A stretch of DNA of 64,000 nt. It comes from Arcicella rosea. Lineage in GTDB: Bacteria; Bacteroidota; Bacteroidia; Cytophagales; Spirosomataceae. Both the position numbers and the translations under genes were made by a program. The stretch lies in NCBI RefSeq assembly GCF_014204325.1, contig NZ_JACHKT010000013.1:1-64000 (forward strand), in the 5' to 3' direction. How positions within the stretch are numbered: position 1 is the first letter of the stretch; each line of letters begins with the position of its first letter. Positions 27,328 to 37,300 of this stretch are shown here, piece after piece. The notes beneath the pieces were generated by a model. The model did no database searches, was not told the DNA's origin, and was given only the letters and a program-made list of their open reading frames with translations.

Positions 27328-28107
27328 TTATTTATAACCTATTTCATAGGTTGTTTTATGGGTTATTTTACTAATTGAACCTCTCCAATTGTCACGAATT
27401 AGCAAGTTATCGTTATTATATTCAAATGTTTTCATTGATGAAACTCCGTTTGAAGAATCTTCAACTTGTTTGATTAATTTGTTTTTGTCGTTATAAAAGT
27501 AAGTTACTTTGATAGTCGTGTTGAAATAATATGAAATCGTCTTTTTCTCGATTAATAATTTAGCAGAATTATATTGATAGGCTACTAGTTCTTCCTTTCC
27601 GATTGTCGTGTTTGATTTGTCTTCATGAATCAGTAATTGGTTCAAATCGTATGTGTATTGTGTCACTGAATTACCCATCGTATTTGAAGTTTGAGTTTCC
27701 TTTATCTTGTTTCCATTTTTATCATAATCAAAAAGCCATATTGCAATGATTTCTTCATTTCGGATTAATTTGCTTTGAATAAGTTGATTTAAATTGTTGT
27801 AACTGTGATTAATTACCAAGGTGATATCCCCTTTAAAATCAAAGGTTCGTTCTTGAATTAATTTATCATTTTCATCATAAATAAACTCTTTATTAATGAT
27901 GATTTTATTATCCTCATTGGGTGAAGCTTGTTTGAAAAGATTACCATGTTGATTATAAAAATTAATATTAGTAATTGTTCCGTCTTCATCAATTGTTTTA
28001 ATTGATTTTATTTTGAATTTTAATATTTCATTTTGGGAAATTTCTTGTCCAAACGAACAGATTGAAATGGCAAAGGTTAAAAACAATAAAAGTAGTTTTG
28101 TCCTCAT
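27328..28107 (-). CDS. Secreted YD-repeat-like protein of unknown function
   Basis: A 259-residue protein with a signal peptide (MRTKLLLLFLTFAISICSFG). The mature part is a series of short beta-hairpin repeats of the type YDENDKLIQERTFD, YNNLNQLIQSKLI, YDKNGNKIKETQT, YNDKNKLIKQVED and YNNDNLLIRDNW. These resemble RHS/YD repeats and other Bacteroidota repeat proteins of unknown role. Such repeats form beta-sheet scaffolds, but this protein lacks the long RHS core and toxin tip, so it is not an Rhs effector. It is probably periplasmic or exported. It lies 131 bases upstream of the Nmad2 gene on the same strand, without evidence of functional linkage. Confidence 0.7.
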   Translation of the reverse strand: MRTKLLLLFLTFAISICSFGQEISQNEILKFKIKSIKTIDEDGTITNINFYNQHGNLFKQASPNEDNKIIINKEFIYDENDKLIQERTFDFKGDITLVINHSYNNLNQLIQSKLIRNEEIIAIWLFDYDKNGNKIKETQTSNTMGNSVTQYTYDLNQLLIHEDKSNTTIGKEELVAYQYNSAKLLIEKKTISYYFNTTIKVTYFYNDKNKLIKQVEDSSNGVSSMKTFEYNNDNLLIRDNWRGSISKITHKTTYEIGYK

Positions 28108-28247
28108 GTTGAATTCGTTGCTATAAGAGTAATGCTTTCTTTATATGCAAGAAATAATTACTACCAAATTTCTATAATCTAAAGCTACTAAGTACACAAA
28201 ATATAACCAAATTTAATGGGTCTATTTAACTACATCCACCCCAACAA

Positions 28248-28285
28248 AAAAAAGTCCAAACAGCAAATACCATTCAGACTTTTTT
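28248..28285 (-). terminator. Terminator of the GH78 gene
   Basis: AAAAAAGTC and GACTTTTTT pair over 9 bp with a 20-base loop. The minus-strand RNA ends in a run of eight T. It lies 17 bases after the GH78 stop. Confidence 0.55.
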
Positions 28286-28301
28286 GATAAATATACAAAC
28301 A

Positions 28302-31300
28302 CTATTTCACTTCAAATTGATACAAACCTGAAACTAATGTCATTTTTACTTGATTGTTTTCAATACTTACTTGACTAATTCCTTTCACTTGTGCGATGGC
28401 TTTTCCACTTTCTTTTACTTGTGCAATGCTCTTGGCTGGCAAATAGAGTGTGGCGGTTGTATTGGCTGGAATACTGGTTTTATACACAAAAGTATTGCCT
28501 TCATAACGCCATTCACTGCTGATTTTTCCATACACTGAATCATAATAACCTTTTGCCCAAGTCATCACTTTGTCAGGGTCGGGCGTTGGTTTTAGGACGA
28601 TGGCTTTGAAGGCAGCCTTTTCTGGACTTCTTTGAATGCCCAAAGAGTAATTATTCATCCAAGCTGCTACTGCTCCGAAAGAGTAATGATTGAAAGAGTT
28701 CATGCTATTATTGCCTCCAAAACCATTTTCTACGGTATAAGAATTAAGTCTTTCCCAAATAGAAGTGGCTCCGTTTACGACTGAATACAACCAAGAAGGA
28801 TACTTAGTTTGTTGTAAAAGTCGATAAGCATTGGCTGAACTTCCATTTTCAGAAAGTGCTTCAGATATAGAAGCCGTTCCGATAAAACCTGTCATCAATG
28901 AATATTCAGGACGTTCTACGCCAAGGTCGTCTTTGTTTTTTCTTTGAATACTTTCGTTCAAATTTTGAATGGCATAAGCTTTATTTGTTTCATCGAAAAC
29001 ACCCAAATCCAAAGGAATGGCGTAAGATGCCTGAGTATCAATCAATGTACCCTTATCAGATTTTCCACGAGTATCCGCTTCATTTGGGGCAGCGATAAAA
29101 CCCGTTTTAACACCCGATTTTACGGTTTTATGCGAATTTTTATCGACATATACTTCATTGAAAACTTTCTTTATTGCTTCATAACGTGTTTTGAAAGCGG
29201 TTGCATCTTCTGTTTTTTGAAGAATCGTCGCCACTTTGTTCATAATTTCTAAATCATAAGCAAAGTACGCCATCCAAAATAAAGTATTATCGTTTTTATT
29301 GCCTTCTGGACTCAACCAGTCGCCCAATGGACCTTCGTTCAAAATACCAGTCGTTTTATCTACTTTACTTTCTAAAAACTGAATGTAGCGTTTCATGGCA
29401 TCGTAATGCTCTTTCAACAATTGTACATCGCCGTATTGCTGATAAGTTTCCCAAGCCACCACGATACCCGCACTTCCCCAAAGTGTACCGCCAAAACCGC
29501 CACCCATGGGTGCAACGTCGGTGAATCTACCACTTTCGGCTTGTACATCACGCATTGCCAAAAGGTGTCTTCTCAAAAATAAATCTGAATTGGTAAGATA
29601 AGTAGCACTTTTAGAGAATACTGAAATATCACCGCTCCAGCCCATACGTTCATTTCTTGCAGGCGTATCAGTTGGGATTGAAAGGAAATTACTTCTTAGC
29701 GACCAAGTAATATTTCTCCAAAGTTTGTTGACCAAATCGTTTGAAGTTTCATAAATTGAACTCAATTCTTTGACCGAACTAATCACTAAACCTTTTACAT
29801 CCGCCACAGGAATCACTTCGTCAATGCCAGTTAGCTCAAGATAACGATAACCGTGAAAGGTAAATCTTGGCTGAATAATTTCATCGCCTCCTTTTAAAAT
29901 ATACATATCTTGTGTCAATGCCGCTCTGATGTTTTCCATCATTACCATTCCTTCGTTTCCTTTGTAGTCGGGAAGACTTGGGTATTTTACTTCTGCATAA
30001 CGTAGCGTAATGATTTGTCCTTTTTTTCCATTTTTAATCAAGATTTGTGGAAAACCAACCATATTTTGACCCATGTCATACACAAATACTTTCGGACGAA
30101 CTTCTTCTACACTTTGGGCAATCATTGTTTTTACAATGCTGGCGTTGTCGCCCATTTGTCCTACGATTTTACAATCTTGATAATCTAACGTAGATTTTCT
30201 ACCCATAAAATCTGTGAAAGTTCCCTCATAAGCAGTGCCTTCTAATGGTACTTCTACTGATGCTTTCCAAGCATTATCGTTATAATTGGCTGTTGTCCAA
30301 TCTTTAATCAATTCCTCTTTGTTAGCATCATAAACTTCGCCTTGGAAATAACTTCCATAACGAACTGGGCCGTCGTTGAAAAACTTCCATTCTTTCGGAT
30401 TTGAAGTAATTACTTGCTCTGAACCATCTGAATACGTAATGACCAATTTTGTCAAAAGCGATTGGCGGTCGCCAAAATAATTCCAGCTTTCGCCACTGTA
30501 AGTAATGTTTCCACTCCACCAACCTTCGCTCAACCAAGCACCTATCGCATTTTTTTCGCCTTGTTTCAATGCCGAAGTAACATCGTAAGTTTGGTACAAA
30601 TGGTGTTTGTTGTACTGCGTAAGTCCGGGATTGAAATAATCGTTGCTAACTCTTTTGCCATTCAAATACATTTCATAAATCCCTCTTGCGGTTACGTACA
30701 ACCGAGCATTTTTGATGGCTTTCGCTTGTGTGGCAAAAGTACTTCTAAGCATCGGAGCGGCATTTTTACTTGGATTTGTCAAAATCAACGCTCCGCCCGA
30801 AATGGCATAAGTAGCATTTACAATACTTAGTTTTTCAGCTTTAAAAATGCCTGAATAATTACTATTCGTCAACTTTTCAGTAAAAAGTGTATTAGAAGGG
30901 AAACGGAAATTCTTGATTTCAAGCTCAGAAAAATAGGCTTTCTGATTGTCATTAGTTTGAAAACCAATGTCTGCCAACATCGGGAAACTGATAAAATTAT
31001 TACCACTTCCGACAGGATTCAAGTTGAAACCTCTTTGTGCAAAAGGCGAAGTTGGAGCAGCACTTTTATCTTTCAACAGATTTTCCGCTTTTGTGCCATC
31101 CACAAAAAACTCAAAAACGCCAAAATTACATTCTGCATAAATTTTATGTTTTTCGTACTTGTTGGCTTGGTTGATAAGGGTTTGAGGAATATCAAAAGAT
31201 TTAAAAACCTTGTCTTTTGAGTCTGTTTTGTCATAACCAACTCTGTAAATATTAAATTTTGCCAAGCCGTCAGCAGCGTCGGAAACGTTTACGATGTCTA

Positions 31301-31943
31301 ATTCCAAGGCGATATAGCTTTGGTTTAAAGCATTTTGTACCGCCATTAAATTCAGATTCTTATCCAACAAACGGCGGTCGTTTCCTCCGAAAACAAAAGC
31401 TGCTTTGCTTGAATTTGAAGCTTTATCGAGCTGAACAGTATATTGAAATTTATAAACCGAAAGGTATTGCGAAAATAAAACCAAATCTTCGTCACCACCA
31501 CCAATCCATTTTGCCCCAGACCAAGCCGATAAATCTGGATTTGGGTTCATCAAACCCGTTTCAAACCATGAAGTATTACTACTTATTTGGTTGAAATTAT
31601 CCCAAACGTTTACTTTCCACGTATAACGAGTAGTAGCTTTTAGGGGATTTCCGGTGTACTCAATGCCATGCGAAAGGTCGGAATTTACTTTTTTAGAATC
31701 CCAAACGACTTGATTTTGGGCATCCGAAACGATGATTTGATAAGCCTTTTGAAAATATCCTCTTTTCTGGACATCCGATACTTTCATTTGCCAAGCAAAA
31801 TGCGGATTCTGGATGTCGATACCCAAAGGATTAGCTTGATAATCAACCGTTAAATTTCCTACAGATACATTCGCAAATGCGTTTCCAAAGAACAAAGTAA
31901 AGAAGAAAAAGGTAAGCCAATAAGCCTTTTGTTTAAGCTTCAT
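28302..31943 (-). CDS. GH78 alpha-L-rhamnosidase with inserted beta-sandwich domain
   Basis: This 1213-residue exported enzyme has a signal peptide ending near NAFA (residue 24). GH78 enzymes hydrolyse terminal alpha-L-rhamnose from rhamnogalacturonan, flavonoids or other glycans. The N-terminal Ig-like region (residues 25-130, NLTVDYQANPLGIDIQNPHF) is followed by an unusual insert at about 141-350, with a laminin-G/concanavalin-like composition (KAAFVFGGNDRRLLDKN ... NFGVFEFFVDGTKAE). Then come the rhamnosidase jelly-roll (LYVTARGIYEMYLNGKRV), the (alpha/alpha)6 barrel with the acidic motif DTPARNERMGWSGD at 759-772 (Glu765 the likely general acid) and SIWERLNSY with another catalytic Glu, and the C-terminal beta-sandwich. 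It probably trims rhamnose side chains. With GH28 it suggests some pectin capacity near the xylan locus. It has its own terminator. Confidence 0.92.
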   Translation of the reverse strand: MKLKQKAYWLTFFFFTLFFGNAFANVSVGNLTVDYQANPLGIDIQNPHFAWQMKVSDVQKRGYFQKAYQIIVSDAQNQVVWDSKKVNSDLSHGIEYTGNPLKATTRYTWKVNVWDNFNQISSNTSWFETGLMNPNPDLSAWSGAKWIGGGDEDLVLFSQYLSVYKFQYTVQLDKASNSSKAAFVFGGNDRRLLDKNLNLMAVQNALNQSYIALELDIVNVSDAADGLAKFNIYRVGYDKTDSKDKVFKSFDIPQTLINQANKYEKHKIYAECNFGVFEFFVDGTKAENLLKDKSAAPTSPFAQRGFNLNPVGSGNNFISFPMLADIGFQTNDNQKAYFSELEIKNFRFPSNTLFTEKLTNSNYSGIFKAEKLSIVNATYAISGGALILTNPSKNAAPMLRSTFATQAKAIKNARLYVTARGIYEMYLNGKRVSNDYFNPGLTQYNKHHLYQTYDVTSALKQGEKNAIGAWLSEGWWSGNITYSGESWNYFGDRQSLLTKLVITYSDGSEQVITSNPKEWKFFNDGPVRYGSYFQGEVYDANKEELIKDWTTANYNDNAWKASVEVPLEGTAYEGTFTDFMGRKSTLDYQDCKIVGQMGDNASIVKTMIAQSVEEVRPKVFVYDMGQNMVGFPQILIKNGKKGQIITLRYAEVKYPSLPDYKGNEGMVMMENIRAALTQDMYILKGGDEIIQPRFTFHGYRYLELTGIDEVIPVADVKGLVISSVKELSSIYETSNDLVNKLWRNITWSLRSNFLSIPTDTPARNERMGWSGDISVFSKSATYLTNSDLFLRRHLLAMRDVQAESGRFTDVAPMGGGFGGTLWGSAGIVVAWETYQQYGDVQLLKEHYDAMKRYIQFLESKVDKTTGILNEGPLGDWLSPEGNKNDNTLFWMAYFAYDLEIMNKVATILQKTEDATAFKTRYEAIKKVFNEVYVDKNSHKTVKSGVKTGFIAAPNEADTRGKSDKGTLIDTQASYAIPLDLGVFDETNKAYAIQNLNESIQRKNKDDLGVERPEYSLMTGFIGTASISEALSENGSSANAYRLLQQTKYPSWLYSVVNGATSIWERLNSYTVENGFGGNNSMNSFNHYSFGAVAAWMNNYSLGIQRSPEKAAFKAIVLKPTPDPDKVMTWAKGYYDSVYGKISSEWRYEGNTFVYKTSIPANTTATLYLPAKSIAQVKESGKAIAQVKGISQVSIENNQVKMTLVSGLYQFEVK

Positions 31944-32046
31944 AATTGAATATTTATTAAAACCGATTAATAGATATTACAATATATAGATTTTTTATAA
32001 ACAAACCTTTATGCAATCACCTGTTAAATACCAAAGTAAACATAGT

Positions 32047-32076
32047 GAGCATCATTCTATTGCTAAAATGATGCTC
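32047..32076. repeat. Perfect 10-bp inverted repeat upstream of GH78
   Basis: GAGCATCATT and AATGATGCTC flank a 10-base centre, about 105 bases before the GH78 start. It could be an operator or a leader hairpin. No T-run follows. Confidence 0.4.
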
Positions 32077-32153
32077 AAAAATAGGCTTGCATGTTGTCAG
32101 GTGGCTACTTTTTCTTCCATGAGTGGCAATGTGGCTTTTGATATTCGACAAAA

Positions 32154-32193
32154 AAAGCAAGGCTACCTTAATATTTTAAAGTAGCCTCGCTTT
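32154..32193 (-). terminator. Terminator of the second GH30 gene
   Basis: Arms at 32154-32171 and 32176-32193 pair over 18 bp in the minus-strand RNA (two G-U wobbles, 4-base loop), then a T-rich tail. It lies 18 bases after the GH30 stop. In the plus-strand RNA the wobbles become mismatches, so it is oriented for the minus strand. Confidence 0.8.
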
Positions 32194-32211
32194 ATCTAAA
32201 ATTATTCTTCT

Positions 32212-33663
32212 CTAATTTACCAGAATTGTATTAATCGTATTAGCTTTTAAAGTAGGTTGTATTATTTTATCTTTTAGTTGAATGCTAACTGTCTTATCTT
32301 GATTTTCAGCATTTCTAATCAGAATTACAAGGCTTTTATCAGGATTAACAAAAGCCAGTAAATCAGTATATAAGCCAGAACTTGCTACTTTTTTGGCTCC
32401 TGTTTTCACAAAATGGCTCAAGTGTTTCATCAAGTAAAATTCATAATTATAGCTATAAGTATGCGTGTTTGTATCTACACTTACTAATGAATTTTGTTTC
32501 CAACCCCAAGTACTGATAGCTCCTTTGTTTAATGATGTATTCCAATACATATATGCACTTGTACCGTTATTGAGGTATTGTTTCATCAAGTCCCAAGCAT
32601 AATTGCAATAAGCCCAGTCGTTAGTACCAGTACCACATTCTTGCTCAGACTGATATAAAGGTAGCTTTGGATAACGTTTATGAATGCCTTCAATTGCTCC
32701 TTTGCCAGCCCACTGAAAACCTACTCCTTTGATATAATCTTTACTTTTGGGGTCAGTCAATAAGGTATCTACTAATTTTTCATTAGCTCGCTCAACCGTT
32801 CCAAAGAATAACTTAACACCACTTTTTTGCATTTCAGGGCCAAGATATGACACGAAACGAGTAAGTCCTGCGGCTGTCCAAGTACAGCTTGGAAACACTT
32901 GTGGAGAATTAAATTCATTCTGTGGCATTACCATTCCAATATGAATAGCTTGTTTTTTATAGGCTTCAATAAATTTTGAAAAGTATAAGGCATAAGCTTT
33001 AAAGTACTTTTCATCTTGGATAAACATATCTGTTCCTTCTTTTCCTTCTCTATCTACTGGCAAACCGTTATTTATGCCTGTAAAATCCATCCCCCACTTT
33101 TCTGATTTAAATGTACTATTCCCCAAAACACTGCGTGAAGCATAATGTTTATTGTATTTCATCCACTGAGGTGGCGACCACGGTGAAGCCCATATTTTCA
33201 GCTTTGGATTGTACTTCTGAGCATTTTTGATAAAGGGAATCAAGGTTTCAAAGTCGTTGGCAATGCTAAAATTTTTCATATCGAAATCACCTTCTGTTTC
33301 ATTATAGGAATACCAATTCCTCGAAAAATCGTTCGCACCAACAGGCATTCTACAAATCGTGAAATTAGCTCCATGGTTTGGAGCAAAAAGTTCTTTCAGT
33401 ATATTTTCTCGGTCTTTTGCTGGTAATGAATTAAGAGAAGTCCAACCTAATTCATTAAAACAAGTACCAAAGCCCTCAATGGTTTGTTGTGTTTTACTGA
33501 ATTGGATTGATACATCCACTTTTCCAGAAGATTTTTGTGGGATTAAACCTGTTTGTGTAACCCATTGTTTATCAGGCGAAGTAGCTACCCAAGTAACTTT
33601 GTTTTGTGCGTAGCTCGTCACTAATAAAAGTGATAAACTTAAAGACGTAAAAAGTTTTTTCAT
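32212..33663 (-). CDS. GH30 glycoside hydrolase (second, non-xylanase-type)
   Basis: An exported 483-residue enzyme with a signal peptide ending near TSYAQ. The retaining GH30 barrel shows acid/base Glu250 in MVMPQNEFNSPQ and nucleophile Glu340 in LPLYQSEQECG. The substrate-pocket blocks IEGFGTCFNELGW, ICRMPVGANDFSRNWYSY and KIWASPWSPPQWMKYN resemble the glucosylceramidase-like/GH30_1-5 branch rather than the xylanase branch. Reported activities in that branch include beta-1,6-glucanase, beta-fucosidase and beta-glucosidase or xylosidase. The true substrate is unknown. The C-terminal beta-domain (DLLAFVNPDKSLVILIRNAEN) is intact. The promoter overlaps the palindrome shared with the divergent marR gene, so it may be under MarR control, which is unusual for a glycoside hydrolase. 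Confidence 0.9.
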   Translation of the reverse strand: MKKLFTSLSLSLLLVTSYAQNKVTWVATSPDKQWVTQTGLIPQKSSGKVDVSIQFSKTQQTIEGFGTCFNELGWTSLNSLPAKDRENILKELFAPNHGANFTICRMPVGANDFSRNWYSYNETEGDFDMKNFSIANDFETLIPFIKNAQKYNPKLKIWASPWSPPQWMKYNKHYASRSVLGNSTFKSEKWGMDFTGINNGLPVDREGKEGTDMFIQDEKYFKAYALYFSKFIEAYKKQAIHIGMVMPQNEFNSPQVFPSCTWTAAGLTRFVSYLGPEMQKSGVKLFFGTVERANEKLVDTLLTDPKSKDYIKGVGFQWAGKGAIEGIHKRYPKLPLYQSEQECGTGTNDWAYCNYAWDLMKQYLNNGTSAYMYWNTSLNKGAISTWGWKQNSLVSVDTNTHTYSYNYEFYLMKHLSHFVKTGAKKVASSGLYTDLLAFVNPDKSLVILIRNAENQDKTVSIQLKDKIIQPTLKANTINTILVN

Positions 33664-33706
33664 TGCTGAGGATTAAAAAATGTTGATATTGAAAGGAAAT
33701 ACGCAA

Positions 33707-33741
33707 CAAATATAATTATATTTTTGTTGATATATCAACAA
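33707..33741. promoter_or_regulatory. Divergent marR/GH30 promoters with an 18-bp palindromic operator
   Basis: The perfect palindrome TTGTTGATATATCAACAA occupies 33724-33741. On the minus strand TATATTTG (33707-33714) is a -7 box for GH30, and a TTG at 33736-33738 in the palindrome gives a 21-base spacer. On the plus strand TATTTTTG (33719-33726) is a -7 box for marR and overlaps the palindrome edge. A bound MarR dimer would cover both promoters. Confidence 0.6.
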
Positions 33742-33759
33742 CCTGATTCTGATTATCTT

Positions 33760-34194
33760 ATGCAAAAAATAAGTAATACTTTCTTTTATCAATTAGAGAA
33801 GACCGTAAAAACCTATCGTCAATATTTTCAAGCTCAAATGAAAACGCATGGATTTGATATTACACTCGACCAATGGTTAATTTTAAATACAATACTCGAC
33901 TATCCAAATGCTTCTCAGACAGAAATTGCTGAAAAGGTATTTAAAGACAAAGCCTCTATTACTCGTATCATAGAATTATTGATAAAAAATGAGTATTTAA
34001 CTCGTGAAGGACATCCGACTCATGGACGAATGTTTCAATTCCAACTCACACCCAAAGGGCTGAAAACCATTGAACAGTTAAACCAATTAGTGCCAAAATT
34101 TAGAGAAAATGCCTTGGCAGGTACTGCTTCTGAAAATATTGAAGTAAGTCAATCACTGATGCAGATTATTGTAGAAAATTGTAAACGAGAATAA
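33760..34194 (+). CDS. MarR-family transcriptional regulator (1)
   Basis: This 144-residue winged-helix repressor starts MQKISNTFFYQLEKTVKTYR. The dimerisation helices flank the winged HTH: FDITLDQWLILNTILDYPNA, then SQTEIAEKVFKDKASITRII (recognition helix), then YLTREGHPTHGRMFQFQLTP (wing). The TTG start at 33724 is rejected because it lies within the operator. MarR proteins release DNA when bound by small phenolic or lipophilic ligands. An 18-bp perfect palindrome sits 19 bases ahead of the ATG and also covers the promoter of the divergent GH30 gene, so autoregulation and control of GH30 are likely. It is distinct from the second MarR at 40 kb, but both operators use a GTTGA/TCAAC half-site. 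Confidence 0.9.
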   Translation: MQKISNTFFYQLEKTVKTYRQYFQAQMKTHGFDITLDQWLILNTILDYPNASQTEIAEKVFKDKASITRIIELLIKNEYLTREGHPTHGRMFQFQLTPKGLKTIEQLNQLVPKFRENALAGTASENIEVSQSLMQIIVENCKRE

Positions 34195-34256
34195 AAGCTA
34201 TTTTGTAATAAAACCACCACGTAGTTTAGGTCGATGACTAAGGATTGATTTTAAAT

Positions 34257-34292
34257 ATCAATAGAGATGAAATAAATTCCATCTCTATTGAT
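34257..34292. terminator. Bidirectional terminator between marR and the RND gene
   Basis: ATCAATAGAGATG (34257-34269) and CATCTCTATTGAT (34280-34292) form a perfect 13-bp stem with a 10-base loop between convergent genes. Confidence 0.7.
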
Positions 34293-34328
34293 AAAACGAA
34301 GCCCATAGATTGTTTTTTGGGAACAGAA

Positions 34329-37300
34329 TTATGCTGCTTTTTTAGCTCTAATCCCTAAAATTTTATTCTTCAATGACTCAATGATATAATACATACAAGG
34401 CACTAAAAGTAGGGTCAAAAACATTGAGCTGGTTAAGCCCCCAATAATTACCCAAGCCATCCCATTTTTTACTTCTGCTCCTGAACCAGTAGCTAAAGCA
34501 ATCGGCAACATACCTGTAATCATAGCGATGGTAGTCATTAAAATTGGACGTAAACGTTCTTTTCCTGCTTCAATCAAGGCTTCTTTTACGGATAAACCTT
34601 TTTCTTTGAGGTGATTCGTAAAGTCAACTATCAAAATACCGTTTTTGGCTACCAAACCTAAAAGCATAATCAAACCTACAATGGCGAAAATCGTTAGAGA
34701 TTCCATCGTTAAAGCCAAGGCTAATAATGCCCCGATTAATGCCACAGGAATTGAAAAGAGTACCACAAACGGATAAACCACACTTTCGTAAAGAGCAACC
34801 ATGATTAAATACACCAACAAAATTCCTAATAACATGGCTGTTCCTAAACTTCCAAAAGCATCTTTCTGACGTTGTGCTTCTCCTTGATAATCAATCACTA
34901 CGTCATCTGGAATTTTCAATTTAGCAATTTGTTTTTGTAAATCTGCTACGATAGTTCCCGTTGGGCGACCCACTGCTGAAGCCGTTACTTTAATAGAATT
35001 CATTCGGTCTGAACGTTCCAAAACTGATTGTCCTACAATTTCAGCAACGGTGGCTACATCTTTCAATTTAATAATCGCATTTCTACTATTGCGAAGCGTA
35101 AGTTCACGCACATTTTCGATAGAACGTTTATCTGATTTTTCTAAAGAAATATTAATCGGATACTCCTCCCCTGCTTGTTTGAATTTCGATTGGTCGTTTC
35201 CTCTAAATGCCAACTGAATCGCCCCTCCTACTTCTGGAATACTTAGACCTGCATTGGCAATTTTGTCACGGTCGAGCTGAATAGCAATTTCAGTTTTCAA
35301 GCTTTTCGTACTAAATTCTACGTAATCAGTTCCGGGTGTTTTACGAACAATGGCTTTAATTTGATTCGCAACCTCCTGAATTACAGCCATATCTACGCCT
35401 TTTATCGCAATCTGAATCGGTGCTTCGCTACCGCCCGTAAGACTTACGGGACGAATTACGACTTTCAAACCTGGAATTTTACTAATTTCATCACGAATAG
35501 CCGTACTAAAAGCATCTGTAGAAACAGTTCTATCTTCTTTTTCAACCAAAGTAACAGATATTTCAGAAATGTTGGCATTTGAACTTCCCGTACCTACCGC
35601 ACCCGTTTGTGTACCAACGTTAGCAAATACTTTTGTTACTTCTGGCTTTTGGAGAAGTAATTGTTCTACTTTTTTGGTCATCAAATTGGTTTGTGATAAT
35701 GGTGTTTGCGGTGCTAATTCAAGTTGAACAGCAAACTCGCCACGGTCGCCCGAACCTGCAAAAGATGAACCAATAAAACCAGTAGCCAACAATGAAACCG
35801 AACCTATAAACATGGCAAGAATCACAATTAAAACCCATCTTTTATGACCCAAAGACCAAGTAAGGAGTTTTCCGTACTCTTCTTTTACGGCATCCAAAAA
35901 TCTTTCAAAACCTAAGTTGATTTTCCCCCAAAGGCTTGATTCACTCAAGATTTCAACTTTTCCCCATTTTGAAGCCAACAATGGTGTAAGGGTAAAAGAC
36001 ACAAACAAACTCATCAAAGTAGAGAATACAACTACCAATGAAAATTCACGCAAGATATTTCCAATCAAACCGCCACTCATCGAAAGTGGTAAGAAAACCA
36101 CAACGTCCACCAAAGTAATGGCAATAGCGGTGAAACCAATTTCTTGTCGTCCTTCAATCGCTGCTTCTACTTTGGTTTTACCCATTTCAAGGTAACGATA
36201 GATATTTTCTAATACCACAATACTATCATCCACCAAAATACCAACGACTAAGGAAAGCCCCATTAATGTCATCAAGTTGAGCGAAAAGCCAAAGATGTAC
36301 ATTAAAATAAAGGTCGGAATCATCGCCGAAGGAATAGCAACCAATACAAAGAGTGAACTTCTGAAACTATGCAAGAAAAACAACATTACCGCTCCCACAA
36401 TGATAATCGCCAAGAACAAATCATGTATTACGGCATCAGCAGAAGCCAAAGTATAGATTGATTGGTCGGCTGCAATGTCATAAGAGAATTTTTTTGAAGC
36501 GTAACTTGCTTTAATTACTTGTAATTTTTCCTTTACAGATTTACTTACATTTACTGCATTGGCATCCGCTTGTTTTACGATTTCGATACCTATACCTGCT
36601 TTTCCATTGTTACGATTTAAGGTTTTAGTTTCGGTTTGTCCGTCTGTGATGACGGCAAGGTCTCTCAACAATACTCTGCTTCCATCGGCATTCTGACGAA
36701 TAATCAAGTTTCTTAATTCTTCCACTTTCACCAATTTGGCATCCAAACGGATTGAAGTACGATTGCTGTTACTCAATACGCTTCCAGCAGGATACGAACT
36801 ATTGCTATTGGCAATCATTTGGTTGACTTGTGCCGAAGAAATATTATAAGCTTGGAGCTTGTCGTTGTCTAAGTTTACTTGTATTTCACGTTCATTCCCA
36901 CCAATCAAACGAACTGTACCAACGCCAGCGACGTTTGATAAAATAGGTTTGATTTTTTGGTCGATTAAATCATACAATTCAGGTTCAGACATATTTGCCG
37001 AAGCACTGATTCTTAATACTGGAATTTCGTCAGTATTGAATCGGTTTACCACGGGGTCATCGGCATCGTCGGGCAAAGTAGATTTAATCTGATTGATTTT
37101 TCGCTCTGCATCTCTTTGAGCATCAAGTGTGTTAATGCCCGATTTCAACTGAACAGTAATCAATGAAAGACCTTCAGAAGAAGTAGAAGAAATTTTATCA
37201 ATTCCTTCGATAGCCGAAACGGCTTCTTCAATGGGTTTGGTAAGCACGTTCTGAATTTCGTCAGAAGACGCACCACGATAAGTAGTTTGAACAATGATTA

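Noticed and set aside
27328-28107. Rhs/YD polymorphic toxin
   Set aside because: Only short YD-like repeats are present; there is no RHS core motif, no toxin tip and no immunity gene.
33724-33759. TTG start for MarR(1)
   Set aside because: It falls inside the 18-bp operator; the ATG at 33760 gives the normal family length.
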